Of a stretch of 33,957 nucleotides of DNA, positions 9,001 to 17,584 are shown one piece after another. The translations under genes and the position numbers were made by a program. The notes beneath the pieces are model-generated. The model saw only the letters and a program-made list of their open reading frames with translations, searched no databases and was not told the origin of the DNA. Origin of the DNA: CAZZIZ01 sp964654535 (lineage in GTDB: Bacteria; Bacteroidota; Bacteroidia; Chitinophagales; UBA2359); NCBI GenBank assembly GCA_964654535.1, contig CAZZIZ010000013.1, positions 1-33,957 on the forward strand, given 5' to 3'. How positions within the stretch are numbered: the stretch's first letter is position 1; each line of letters opens with the position of its first letter.

Positions 9001-9204
9001 ACAGGACAAAATCTGTTTACTGCTACTGATTACTCTGGGTACGATCCAGATGTATCCTCCACAAACGGAGGAAGAGCGAACACGAATTCTGGATTTTTTG
9101 GTAACCGAGACGACGTAAATCCACTATTGGGTAGAGGACTTGATGCAAGAGCATATCCTAATGCTAGAGGGTTTATATTCGGTATCCAGGCTGATATTTT
9201 ATAA
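6097..9204 (+). CDS. susC: SusC/RagA-family TonB-dependent outer-membrane transporter
   Basis: 1035 aa outer-membrane beta-barrel that imports oligosaccharides or glycosides using TonB energy, paired with the SusD protein encoded next. Residues 1-35 form a signal peptide ending FLQAQ. At 37-115 is a carboxypeptidase-regulatory-like domain (DVSGVILDDEGLPIIGANVV, GTSIGTVTDLDGAFNL). The SusC hallmark DEVVVVGYGVQKRRDVVGS follows at about 116-134, then the plug (ALQGKLAGVQI, VFVRGVSSL, PLYVIDG, IEVLKDASSAAIYGSRAANG) and a barrel to the C-terminus (YPNARGFIFGIQADIL). Length is typical. SusC homologues cannot be matched to a substrate by eye; here the substrate is inferred from the downstream enzymes. 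Confidence 0.95.
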   Translation: MKNKIYLLWSEPPKYLSKTFVLMVFMGLCTHFLQAQDVSGVILDDEGLPIIGANVVVPGTSIGTVTDLDGAFNLRVPEGTNELSISYIGFQNKRLALDGSGTYNVAMTSDTALLDEVVVVGYGVQKRRDVVGSLASIQGKDISSLVVGNATSALQGKLAGVQIENNGGAPGGDANVFVRGVSSLTNSFPLYVIDGTFADNITFLNPKDIASIEVLKDASSAAIYGSRAANGVVIVTTKRGTDTGQPKISVDLRTGFETPANTLDFLNGQQFTEYRNQLEANDGTGNVLPAGLPSTDWQDLSLNAGAIQDYGISFAGGKDEAKYFISGNVYDQEGILVGSGYQRLNGRVNTEFKFGRLKISQSLSLAQSDLQENNWFGFDGATAPILALDVPENEGGFEAPNADIHFFGGTNKYAQAVLEDNNLRSRDILGNVNFTYQITKGLTAKLNYGIDYLNEYARAFTPTFNMSPTDPVFNVNQQNDLTEVRSETLLTLWEPTLNYNTELGGNDNLDIVVGFTEQRVDFQSLGVYVQGLPSNNIQVTGAGSPMNVQNLGGVRNTFGIQSFFGRANYSLNDRYLFQVTVRRDASSRFAPDFRVGYFPSFSVGWKLHNEDFFNQEGFVNRLKLRAGWGVLGASNIPDFAFQSVFDLNSNTSFGGELVQGFAQTAFALEDLKWEEATTTNFGADIGLMQNQLSVSLDYYIKDVQDVLVGVNFPSTSGTSQPVIRNAGAIQNSGFEIDANYRVKTNRVFNFNVGFNLGTFNSEVTDLPNPILGPSTSEDLTRVNRFIEGEAPGVYWGFIIDGVYADQAAIDSDANIVNDNLRRSMVQPGDFIRRDINGDGIVDSDDQTILGDPTPDFIYGLNFTGNFRALDFGIFFNGVQGNEIYNLNRFFNILWADDNKLTDVLDSWTPTNTNTNIPRATATDMAGNRAPSSFFVEDGSYFRLRTLELGYTFNGDKMADWLGDFRVFVTGQNLFTATDYSGYDPDVSSTNGGRANTNSGFFGNRDDVNPLLGRGLDARAYPNARGFIFGIQADIL

Positions 9205-9223
9205 TTTTTAAAATTATTTCATT

Positions 9224-10777
9224 ATGAAAAAGACATTATATATATTTTCATCCATAGTCGCTTTTCTTGTTGTAACCGTGTTTATGAGCTGTAGTGATGA
9301 CTTGTTGGATCAGATAAACTCCAATACGGTCTCAACTGGAAACTTTTGGGCTAATGAGGCGGATGCTGTTGCTGCGACGAATGGAATGTATCACCCTTTG
9401 ACTAATACTTTCTTCTGGGGTCGGATTATTCATACTGGAGCGATGCTTCGATCGGATGCCTTCAACGTAAGACCATTCGATGCTAATACAACCCTTTCAA
9501 CACTTCAGGGTGTGCCGGGAGTTTCAAGATGGGCAACGGAAATCTTTCAGGAACCATACAAATCGATTTCCAGAGCGAACGCTATAATTGAAAATGTGAC
9601 GCCTGAGGTTACTGAAAATGCAGATATCTACGTAGGACAAGCATATTTTATTCGAGCTTTTTCTTACTGGTACTTGGTAAATCTTTTTGGCAACGTTCCC
9701 TTAATAACACAGACCCCGCAAGACGACAGCGACTTCTTTCCTGAACAAGCTACTGCTGCGCAGGTATGGGCTCAAATAATCAGTGATACAGAGCAGGCCG
9801 AAAACTTGTTACCAGATGCTTGGACTGGCGATGATGCTGGAAGACCTACATCATATTCTGCAACCGCATTACGCGGAAAGAGCCTTTTGTATATGGAGGA
9901 TTGGGCAGGTGCAGAACAAGCATTCCGAGAAGTAATCAATAGCGGAAACTTCGCGTTGCTTCCGGCTGATATGTACGAAGACAACTTTGGACAAGTAAAT
10001 GAGAACAATATCGAATCTGTTTTTGAACTTCAATATTTAGGGGTCGAAAACTTTGCTTGGGGTGTGGATGTTCCTGGTGTAGGTACGATGGGTAATTACC
10101 ATATCGATTACGCACCACCAACAAAATCTCCGGATCAATCTCACTTCATCAATACTTGGGTTAGAGAATTGTTTGAGGCCAATGGTGAGACCATAAGGAG
10201 AAATGCTACTCTAGCGTATGACTACCCAGGTTCAACTGGATATGGAGGAACAGCTTTTTTGGATGATTTCGCTGGGGATATTGATTTAGCAATCGAAGAA
10301 GGAATGGAACCAATATTTACGAGAAAATATGCTGGTATGGATATTGGCGAAAGAGATGACGTTGACTTTTTGGGAACTAATGTTGGAAACAACTGGAGAA
10401 TTATTAGATACGCAGATGTACTGTTGATGATGGCAGAAGCCTTGAACAATCAAGGCAACACTGGCGAAGCCGAAATGTACATTAACGCTGTAAGAAGTAG
10501 GGCAATGGTTGATGAATTATCCGGACTCTCGCAAGCAGAAATGGGACAAGCCATCATAGATGAGCGCGTACTTGAATTGACCGGTGAAGGACACAGATTT
10601 TTCGATTTGGTTCGTTGGGGACTTGCGGATACCTATCTAGGTCCGAATTCAGTTCACCCGACTCATCCAAAATCTTTGAGCGGTGGAAGTTTCACTACAA
10701 ATCGCGATGAGATCATTTGGATACCTGTATCTGAGTTATCTTCAAATGATAGACTCAGCCAAAACCCAGGTTACTAA
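9224..10777 (+). CDS. susD: SusD/RagB-family surface glycan-binding lipoprotein
   Basis: 517 aa partner lid for SusC, exposed on the cell surface. The signal peptide has a lipobox VFMSC with the lipidated Cys at about residue 23, followed by SDDLLDQ typical of surface lipoproteins. SusD features: NFWANEADAVAATNGMY, a TPR-like helical core (AYFIRAFSYWYLVNLFGNVP, ATALRGKSLLYMEDWAGAEQ), the C-terminal WRIIRYADVLLMMAEALNNQ and IIDERVLELTGEGHRFFDLV, and the final IPVSELSSN...LSQNPGY. It starts 19 nt after susC. It is followed by a strong hairpin at 10834-10870 that separates the SusCD pair from the downstream enzymes. Confidence 0.95.
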   Translation: MKKTLYIFSSIVAFLVVTVFMSCSDDLLDQINSNTVSTGNFWANEADAVAATNGMYHPLTNTFFWGRIIHTGAMLRSDAFNVRPFDANTTLSTLQGVPGVSRWATEIFQEPYKSISRANAIIENVTPEVTENADIYVGQAYFIRAFSYWYLVNLFGNVPLITQTPQDDSDFFPEQATAAQVWAQIISDTEQAENLLPDAWTGDDAGRPTSYSATALRGKSLLYMEDWAGAEQAFREVINSGNFALLPADMYEDNFGQVNENNIESVFELQYLGVENFAWGVDVPGVGTMGNYHIDYAPPTKSPDQSHFINTWVRELFEANGETIRRNATLAYDYPGSTGYGGTAFLDDFAGDIDLAIEEGMEPIFTRKYAGMDIGERDDVDFLGTNVGNNWRIIRYADVLLMMAEALNNQGNTGEAEMYINAVRSRAMVDELSGLSQAEMGQAIIDERVLELTGEGHRFFDLVRWGLADTYLGPNSVHPTHPKSLSGGSFTTNRDEIIWIPVSELSSNDRLSQNPGY

Positions 10778-10833
10778 GTCCAGAAAAAGAGCTGTTGAAC
10801 TGAAATCACACAGTTTCTCGCTCAATTACTAGC

Positions 10834-10870
10834 AATTAATGGCCATTCCATTCAGGAATGGCCATTAATT
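10834..10870 (+). terminator. Perfect 16-bp hairpin after susD (terminator or attenuator)
   Basis: AATTAATGGCCATTCC and its exact complement GGAATGGCCATTAATT are separated by a 5-nt loop. It lies 56 nt after the susD stop and just before the next coding sequence. The downstream sequence is T-rich (CTTATTCTTCGTTATTC) but not a pure T-run, so it may terminate partially. A partial terminator or mRNA-end stabiliser here would give more SusCD than downstream enzymes. Confidence 0.65.
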
Positions 10871-10904
10871 CTTATTCTTCGTTATTCGCTATTGCATAAT
10901 CTTA

Positions 10905-13900
10905 TTGATTGCTTTAGGGCTCGGTTCATGTGAATCCGAGAAGGACATGTCATTTTCCGAGAGTACCAAGGCAAACTGCTTCAAGACCCAAACACTTTCA
11001 TTAGACTTCAATAATAAAATTGACAATGACTCCTTAAGCGTTTTGAGTTTTCATTATTTGTACAATGGCGGCGGCGTCGGCATTGCGGATTTTAACAACG
11101 ATGGATTTAAGGACATTTTCATGAGTGGCAATTTGGTTAGCTGCAAGCTGTTTAGCGGCGACGGCAAATTGAATTTCAAGGATGTAAGCGAGGAAGCAGG
11201 ATTGAAAACTCGCGATTGGGTGAATGGTGTATCAGTTATTGACTTGAACAACGATGGGCTCAAGGATATCTATTTATCCGTTGGTGGGCCTAACTGCGAC
11301 GATAATAACTGTTCGAATTTGCTTTTTATAAATGAATCAGATTCCAACCAATTTGCATTTGTCGAGCGTTCTAAGGAGTATGGCTTAGATACTAAAGGCT
11401 ATAGCCAGCAAGCCTTGTTTTTTGATGCTGATTTAGATGGAGACTTAGATGTTTATCAATTGCAAAACTATGTGGACCCTAAATCCAAAAACTACCCACA
11501 ACCAAAAAGATATTTTTCTAAAAAGAGTTTCGATAAGTTTTTAATCAATGGATACAGTGAGCAAGGCAGGCCAACATTTGAAGATGCTTCAAAAGAGTGG
11601 AACGTGCAATTACCTGGATTTGGTTTAGGGCTCGCATTGTCAGACTTCAATGAAGATGGTTACCCAGACCTCTATATCGCCAATGATTTTATTACCGATG
11701 ACATTATATACATAAATCAATCAGGAAAAGGATTTATAAATAAAGCGGCTGAATTGCTCAAACACACAACATATAACAGTATGGGTATCGATATAGGCGA
11801 TATCAACGATGATCAATTACAAGATATAGTTGTGGTCGATATGCTGCCTTTAGATAACGAAAGACAGAAGACGATGTTGGGTGGTATGAACTATACCAAA
11901 TATCAACTTTCAAGGAGTGAAGGTTATAATGCGCAGTTTATTAGAAATACCGTTCAAATAAATAACGGGTTACTCAACAAAGAGCTAACTCCATTTACAG
12001 ATTACTCCGCAGCGCTTAATTTACATCAGACGGATTGGAGCTGGTCACCTTTGGTCGCAGACTTTGACAATGACACAGATTCTGACATCTTCATCAGTAA
12101 TGGATATGGAAAAAACATAACCGATCTGGATTTTGTAAACTTCAATGCAAATCAAGTCGGTTTTGGTGGAAAGGAGGCGGCAATGCGCAAAATGAAAGAG
12201 CAGGTAAATAGTTTGGAAGCGGTTAATTTATCTAACCACTTGTTCTTGAAAAATGACAATGGACAGTTTAGTGATTTTCACGAATTTACTCCAGGAATCA
12301 GTAATGGAGTAGCCTACGGCGATTTAGATAATGATGGAGACTTGGATTTAGTTCTCAACAACATAAATGATGAGGCAACAATTTTGGTGAATGATAGTCA
12401 GAATAATTTTATAAAAGTTCGACTCTCTGGAGACCATATGAACAAAGATGCCATTGGTGCTGAAGTTACGATCACTTTGACAAATGGTCTTACGATTAAG
12501 AAAACCCTAGCTCCTACCCGCTCCTACTTATCTACTATGGATAGCGAACTGGTTTTCGGAATGGGTCAAGACAGTCTCCAGTCTTTGGAAGTAAAATGGC
12601 CTGATGGTAAACATACTCTCATTACTGAAAACCTTGTGAATAAAACTGTCGAATTAAAGTATCACGATAAAAATTTCGCTAGGGCTAAAACAGCTATTCA
12701 GGAACCAATACTGAGCCAACAGACCATTCTTAACCAAGAAGAATCTTCTTTTGCCAAGGAGCATGATTTCAGTTTACAACCATTACTCACGAAGTCTTGT
12801 AGAAATGAAAAATTATTGCTTTCGCCTGCATTAGATAGCCGAAGCCTTATGCTTGCCAATTACAATTCAAGCCTATCATTGCTTGATTTGAGTTCAGGAT
12901 CCATCAACGAATATTTCAACCTAGGTGGCTATGTTGTAACGGATCTAAAAGAAGTGAACTACCAAGGTGCTAACATAATTTTATTGTGTGCGTATAATTC
13001 AGAAATCAAAAAAAGCGAACTTTTGGCCCTTGAGTTAAAAAACAAGAGTGCAAAAATCCTTGCTAAAAAAGAACTAGCTCTTGGAAGTTATCAGTTTGAC
13101 GTGTTGGATCAGAGTGATTCATTGATAATTCTTGCGGTACAATATCCGCACCCACAATATTATCCAATGTCCAACGGACCGGCTATTCAGCAATTTAAAC
13201 TAAAAGCTAATGACTTGGTCTCTGTTGAAATTACAGAGTTTCCAAAAGATCTTAACTGTTTAACAGACATTGAAGTAGTTGACCTTAACAAAGACGGAGA
13301 ATCGGAAATTGTGATCAGTGGAGAATGGATGCCTCCATTTATTGCTTCACTTAAAGATGGTTTCTTAAGGAATTGTCCGATTGAAAATAATGCTGATCTT
13401 AAAGGACTTTGGCAATCAGTAACTGCGGCCGATCTGGACAATGATGGGGATTTAGACTTACTATTGGCCAATATAGGAAAGAACATTAGACATAAGTTTG
13501 ACTCTGAACAATCACTAACTCTGGTTAGTGAAGACCTCGACAATAATGGAAGTTTTGATCCGCTATTGTCATATTACAACTCAAGTGATAACAAAACCTA
13601 TAGCTATCACTCGAGAGACGACATTGCAAAGCAGTTGCCGAGCTTAAAAGCACATTATCCAAGTTACAGCTCCTTTGCGTCGGCAGACTTCAAAGACATC
13701 CTCAGTGTCTTTCAGAAAGAAGTCCAAACTAAAACCGCGAATAGAGCTGAATCTATAGTATTAGAAAACGACGGTCAAAACAATTTCAAGATTAGAGCCC
13801 TTCCTAATGAGTGCCAAATGTCGATTGTAAACTCCTTCGTTTGCTTGGATGCTAACAATGATGAATTTCTCGACATTATAGCCCTTACTAATCATTCAAC

Positions 13901-14102
13901 TGTAGAAACCCACAACGGAAATATTGATGGACTAAATGGTCTGCTGATGTTAGGGAAAGGAAATATGGTGTTTGAATCTAAATATTCCTCTATCTCAGGG
14001 TTAAACATCCCTGAAGACGGTCAAGATGCCGTATTGTTGGAAAATGGAAAAGAGCTTTTAATATCAAGTAATAAAGCTCTTTATAAAATCTCCTCCAATT
14101 AG
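10905..14102 (+). CDS. VCBS/FG-GAP-repeat lipoprotein with ASPIC/UnbV domain (CRTAC1-like)
   Basis: About 1065 aa, predicted surface lipoprotein. Residues about 50-500 hold beta-propeller calcium-binding repeats (GIADFNNDGFKDIF, VIDLNNDGLKDIYL, LSDFNEDGYPDLYI, DLDNDGDLDLVLNN), followed at about 515-585 by an ASPIC/UnbV domain (IGAEVTITLTNG, LAPTRSYLSTMDSELVFGMG, VKWPDGKH). The C-terminal half carries further FG-GAP repeats (VVDLNKDGESEIVISGEW, AADLDNDGDLDLLLANIG). Such proteins often accompany SusCD pairs; their role (ligand binding or scaffold) is not settled. The start is problematic. TTG 10905 would leave only MIALGLGSC before the lipobox Cys. The frame is open back to 10869 and encodes IRYCIILLIALGLGSC from an ATT at 10884, a textbook lipoprotein signal. 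The true start may therefore be the rare codon ATT 10884, or a base may be wrong. glpD follows after 13 nt. Confidence 0.88.
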   Translation: MIALGLGSCESEKDMSFSESTKANCFKTQTLSLDFNNKIDNDSLSVLSFHYLYNGGGVGIADFNNDGFKDIFMSGNLVSCKLFSGDGKLNFKDVSEEAGLKTRDWVNGVSVIDLNNDGLKDIYLSVGGPNCDDNNCSNLLFINESDSNQFAFVERSKEYGLDTKGYSQQALFFDADLDGDLDVYQLQNYVDPKSKNYPQPKRYFSKKSFDKFLINGYSEQGRPTFEDASKEWNVQLPGFGLGLALSDFNEDGYPDLYIANDFITDDIIYINQSGKGFINKAAELLKHTTYNSMGIDIGDINDDQLQDIVVVDMLPLDNERQKTMLGGMNYTKYQLSRSEGYNAQFIRNTVQINNGLLNKELTPFTDYSAALNLHQTDWSWSPLVADFDNDTDSDIFISNGYGKNITDLDFVNFNANQVGFGGKEAAMRKMKEQVNSLEAVNLSNHLFLKNDNGQFSDFHEFTPGISNGVAYGDLDNDGDLDLVLNNINDEATILVNDSQNNFIKVRLSGDHMNKDAIGAEVTITLTNGLTIKKTLAPTRSYLSTMDSELVFGMGQDSLQSLEVKWPDGKHTLITENLVNKTVELKYHDKNFARAKTAIQEPILSQQTILNQEESSFAKEHDFSLQPLLTKSCRNEKLLLSPALDSRSLMLANYNSSLSLLDLSSGSINEYFNLGGYVVTDLKEVNYQGANIILLCAYNSEIKKSELLALELKNKSAKILAKKELALGSYQFDVLDQSDSLIILAVQYPHPQYYPMSNGPAIQQFKLKANDLVSVEITEFPKDLNCLTDIEVVDLNKDGESEIVISGEWMPPFIASLKDGFLRNCPIENNADLKGLWQSVTAADLDNDGDLDLLLANIGKNIRHKFDSEQSLTLVSEDLDNNGSFDPLLSYYNSSDNKTYSYHSRDDIAKQLPSLKAHYPSYSSFASADFKDILSVFQKEVQTKTANRAESIVLENDGQNNFKIRALPNECQMSIVNSFVCLDANNDEFLDIIALTNHSTVETHNGNIDGLNGLLMLGKGNMVFESKYSSISGLNIPEDGQDAVLLENGKELLISSNKALYKISSN

Positions 14103-14115
14103 TATTGCATAAAGT

Positions 14116-15804
14116 ATGAAACAAGTTACATCCAGGTTTAGCAATCGAGATAGGGTTTCGAGAATCGCAGAAGCCTCTAGTCAATCGTATGATTTAATCA
14201 TAATAGGTGGCGGGATAACAGGCGCTGGAATCGCATTGGACGCAGCGCTCAGAGGCTTGAAAACAATACTGATTGAAAAAAATGACTTTGCATCTGGTAC
14301 CAGTAGTAAATCAACTAAACTAATCCATGGAGGTCTTAGGTATTTGAAGCAGTTGGAAATTGGTCTTGTAAGGGAAACTGGTCTTGAAAGGGCCATTGCG
14401 CATAACAACGCTTGCCATTTGGTTCACCCCGAAAAAATGCTGCTTCCTATCGTGAACAATGGAACTTTTAGTAAGCTTACGGCCGGGATTGCAGTGAGCG
14501 TTTATGATTGGCTTGCCAGTGTTCCGAAAGCACAACAAAGAAAAATGTTGTCGAAAGAGGAAACACTGAAAAGAGAACCGCTACTTCGACAAGAAAATTT
14601 GAAGTCAGGTATCATGTATTCTGAGTATCGCACCGATGATGCCCGGCTAACTATCGAATTAATTAAAGATGCAAGAAGGAATTCCGCAGAGGCCTTCAAT
14701 TATCTAGAAGTTCGATCCTTTGTAGAAGAAAATAAAGTCGTAAAAGGAGTCCTTGCTTATGACAAAATTTTAAGCAAAGAAGTAGCGATAAATGGAAAAG
14801 TTGTGGTTAATGCGACCGGGCCTTGGGCCGATATGCTCCGACAAATGGAAGATGCCTCAACTCAGACTAATTTACGTTTGACCAAAGGCGTTCATATTGT
14901 CGTAAACAAGAAGAAATTCAAACTGAACAATTCAACTTATTTCGACGCCTTTGACGGAAGAATGATCTTTGCAATTCCGCGTGGAAACTGTGTTTACATT
15001 GGCACAACGGACACTGATTACAGTGGTAACAAAGATGAATTGCATTGCAACCTCGAAGATGCGGACTATTTGTTACAAGCAGTGAATACGTTCTTCGATA
15101 TTTCTACATTAACCATAGATGACATAGATTCTACTTGGGCTGGCTTGCGTCCCTTAATTCAACAAGCTGGAAAAGCTCCTGGTGAGCTTTCCAGGCGCGA
15201 CGAAATTTTTATATCGGAAAGCAAACTGATAACTATAACTGGTGGGAAACTCACCGGATTTCGTAAAATGGCGGAACGAATCTTGAGACTAGTATATGAG
15301 CAATTGGAGATCGATGAAGTACCATCAAAAACAAAGGACCATAAAATCAGCAAGGACCCATTTGAAAATTATGAGGAATATAATGCCTACGCAAGCAATA
15401 TTATTAATCGTTATTCCAAATTTAAACTCTCAGATGGACTTATTGCCGATTCCGTTGCTAACTTCGGTAAAGAAGTCTCCAGTATACTCGAAAAAGCTGA
15501 TATGAGACTGGACGGAGGGACTGAAGAAAATGAACGGAAATTCGTAAAAACCATGCTAAACTACACCTTGGACTTCGAGTCTTGTTACCATACATTGGAC
15601 TTTATAGAAAGACGCTGTGGCTGGCTTTATTTCAACATAGAGGAAGCAAGAAGGCATACGACTCAAGCAACAAATCAGATAAAAAGCGCACTAAACCTTT
15701 CTGATGAGCGTACAGCTGAAATGCTCGAAAGAAGTTTGAAAGCAATCAAAGATCATTCACTTGAAAAATTAAAACACCTGCAGCCCGGTGTATCCCAGTT
15801 ATAG
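14116..15804 (+). CDS. glpD: FAD-dependent glycerol-3-phosphate dehydrogenase
   Basis: Oxidises sn-glycerol 3-phosphate to dihydroxyacetone phosphate and passes electrons to quinone at the inner membrane (EC 1.1.5.3). 562 aa, somewhat longer than E. coli GlpD (501 aa). The FAD Rossmann motif YDLIIIGGGITGAG lies at about 25-38, followed by the GlpD hallmark FASGTSSKSTKLIHGGLRYL (about 58-77). Further on are VVNATGPWADML, FAIPRGNCVYIGTTDTDYSG and ITGGKLTGFRKMAE; the C-terminal DAO_C helical domain covers about 420-540. Its place between a SusCD/VCBS set and an alpha-galactosidase, 9 nt upstream of the latter, implies that catabolism of the imported substrate yields glycerol or glycerol phosphate. 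No glycerol kinase or glycerol facilitator is in the window. Confidence 0.93.
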   Translation: MKQVTSRFSNRDRVSRIAEASSQSYDLIIIGGGITGAGIALDAALRGLKTILIEKNDFASGTSSKSTKLIHGGLRYLKQLEIGLVRETGLERAIAHNNACHLVHPEKMLLPIVNNGTFSKLTAGIAVSVYDWLASVPKAQQRKMLSKEETLKREPLLRQENLKSGIMYSEYRTDDARLTIELIKDARRNSAEAFNYLEVRSFVEENKVVKGVLAYDKILSKEVAINGKVVVNATGPWADMLRQMEDASTQTNLRLTKGVHIVVNKKKFKLNNSTYFDAFDGRMIFAIPRGNCVYIGTTDTDYSGNKDELHCNLEDADYLLQAVNTFFDISTLTIDDIDSTWAGLRPLIQQAGKAPGELSRRDEIFISESKLITITGGKLTGFRKMAERILRLVYEQLEIDEVPSKTKDHKISKDPFENYEEYNAYASNIINRYSKFKLSDGLIADSVANFGKEVSSILEKADMRLDGGTEENERKFVKTMLNYTLDFESCYHTLDFIERRCGWLYFNIEEARRHTTQATNQIKSALNLSDERTAEMLERSLKAIKDHSLEKLKHLQPGVSQL

Positions 15805-15813
15805 GAACTTATT

Positions 15814-17580
15814 ATGCAAGTAGTTAATCGAAAAACGGAAATTGGGTATTTACCAATTGTGACCGGAGCACATCATGAAAAGGTCTGTCTTGAAGAGATT
15901 GAAAACGCAGGTGATCGCAAAGTATACTCGCTTAAGGTTCAAGAAGCGCATACCGACCAGTTACTTTATGTAAAAGTGAAGTTAAAAGCGCTTAATGCCA
16001 AAGGATCCTGGTCGTCAAACGCCGTTCTGGACAAGCGTTTTAGGACAGATTGGGAAATGCCACAGATAGAATCTTCCATTTCTATTGACGCACCCATTAT
16101 AAACTTATTCGGACATGATGATGAAAACCTAATAACCATTTCCTGTTCTGACGCGATTAACGCCATAAAATTTGAGGCCTCATTACGAGAAGAAGACAAT
16201 CATTTCTATTGCATCCTGACTTTCTTTGACAATCATTTGAGAAAGGGCGACTACAAAACAAAAATCTGCATTGATCAGAGAAAAAATTTAAGCTTTAGTG
16301 AGTCCATACAGGGCGCGGCAAATTGGATATTGAAAGAAAACCACTTGTACGAAAAACCTGTTCCAAGTCTTGCAAAAGTTCCTCTTTACAGTACCTGGTA
16401 TTCGTTTCATCAGGACCTAGACGAGGATGATTTAATAAATGAATGTCGCGTTGCTAAGGATCTTGGATACGACCTTATTATAATCGATGATGGTTGGCAA
16501 ACCATGGATAACGGACGTGGCTACGACTATACAGGCGACTGGAATCCGGATAGATTTAAAGACCCAAGTGGTTTCGTTAAACAAGTCCAAGGCTTAGACA
16601 TGGCTATTATGTTCTGGTATTCCGTTCCGTTTTGCGGTAAAAAGTCTAAGGCTTATCAAAAATTTAAGGACAAGCTCTTAACCGAAAAACACTACTGGGC
16701 ACCTGTCTTCGATCCGCGTTTTCCAGAAGTAAGGGAATACCTGGTAAGCATTTACTCCAAGGCGCTTATTAATTGGAACATTGATGGATTTAAATTGGAC
16801 TTCATCGACGATTTCAAAGTATATCCGGAGACGGAGACGGAAAGCTTAAACGGCAGAGATACTCTTTCAGTTTCGGAAGGCACAGAGAAACTAATTCAAG
16901 AAGTTGCCGCCGCTCTTCATAGTATTAAACCAGATGTTCTTATCGAGTTTAGGCAAAAATACATCAGCCCTTCGCTGCATAAATTGGGAAACATGTTTCG
17001 AGCATTTGATTGCCCGAATGACAGCCTAATGAACAGGGTGCGCACCACCGACGTAAAACTTATCTGTGGTCAAGGAGCCGTCCATTCTGACATGATAACT
17101 TGGCACAAAGAAGAGCCAGTTGAAGTGGCCGCATTGCAATTAAGTAGTTTGATTTTCTCTGTACCGCAACTTTCAATACGTCTGGCCGATCGCTCTCCAG
17201 AAGAGATTGAAATGATCAGGTTTTATACTAAATATTGGAGAGATAATAAGGACGTACTTCTCGATGGTAATTTCAAGGCGTATAAACCTTTGGCCAATTA
17301 CCCTTATTTGTCCGCCTCAAAAAATGGTACCACTATTTATGGCCTTTATGAAGATGTCGTTCTCCCCTTGCCTATTGAAGGAAAAAGTATCCATATCATC
17401 AATGGAAAAACTACCGACTCTGTCGTTGTTAGATTTGAAGGCTCCAGCTCAAAATGGAAGAAAAAAGTCCAAAATTGCATGGGGGAAATACGCGAAAATG
17501 AAGAAATCACTTTATCCCCAGGACTAAGAGAGTTTACTTGCCCACCCAATGGACTTATCATCTTAAATAGCGAAACTTAA
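15814..17580 (+). CDS. GH36-type alpha-galactosidase, cytoplasmic
   Basis: 588 aa clan-D retaining glycoside hydrolase. The N-terminal beta-sandwich covers about 1-180 and the TIM barrel about 185-480 (VPLYSTWYSFHQDLDEDDL, DLIIIDDGWQT, WYSVPFCGKKS). The nucleophile is probably Asp329 in IDGFKLDFIDDF; the acid/base is probably Asp403 in FRAFDCPNDSLMNR. The segment GAVHSDMITWHKEE and the C-terminal beta domain fit GH36 enzymes of Bacteroidota. There is no signal peptide, so it should act in the cytoplasm on a substrate already transported, hence a small galactoside rather than a polysaccharide. The symporter starts 4 nt after its stop and glpD ends 9 nt before its start, so translational coupling is likely. 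Related clan-D enzymes such as raffinose synthases cannot be fully excluded, but galactokinase in the same operon supports alpha-galactosidase. Confidence 0.88.
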   Translation: MQVVNRKTEIGYLPIVTGAHHEKVCLEEIENAGDRKVYSLKVQEAHTDQLLYVKVKLKALNAKGSWSSNAVLDKRFRTDWEMPQIESSISIDAPIINLFGHDDENLITISCSDAINAIKFEASLREEDNHFYCILTFFDNHLRKGDYKTKICIDQRKNLSFSESIQGAANWILKENHLYEKPVPSLAKVPLYSTWYSFHQDLDEDDLINECRVAKDLGYDLIIIDDGWQTMDNGRGYDYTGDWNPDRFKDPSGFVKQVQGLDMAIMFWYSVPFCGKKSKAYQKFKDKLLTEKHYWAPVFDPRFPEVREYLVSIYSKALINWNIDGFKLDFIDDFKVYPETETESLNGRDTLSVSEGTEKLIQEVAAALHSIKPDVLIEFRQKYISPSLHKLGNMFRAFDCPNDSLMNRVRTTDVKLICGQGAVHSDMITWHKEEPVEVAALQLSSLIFSVPQLSIRLADRSPEEIEMIRFYTKYWRDNKDVLLDGNFKAYKPLANYPYLSASKNGTTIYGLYEDVVLPLPIEGKSIHIINGKTTDSVVVRFEGSSSKWKKKVQNCMGEIRENEEITLSPGLREFTCPPNGLIILNSET

Positions 17581-17584
17581 AAAA

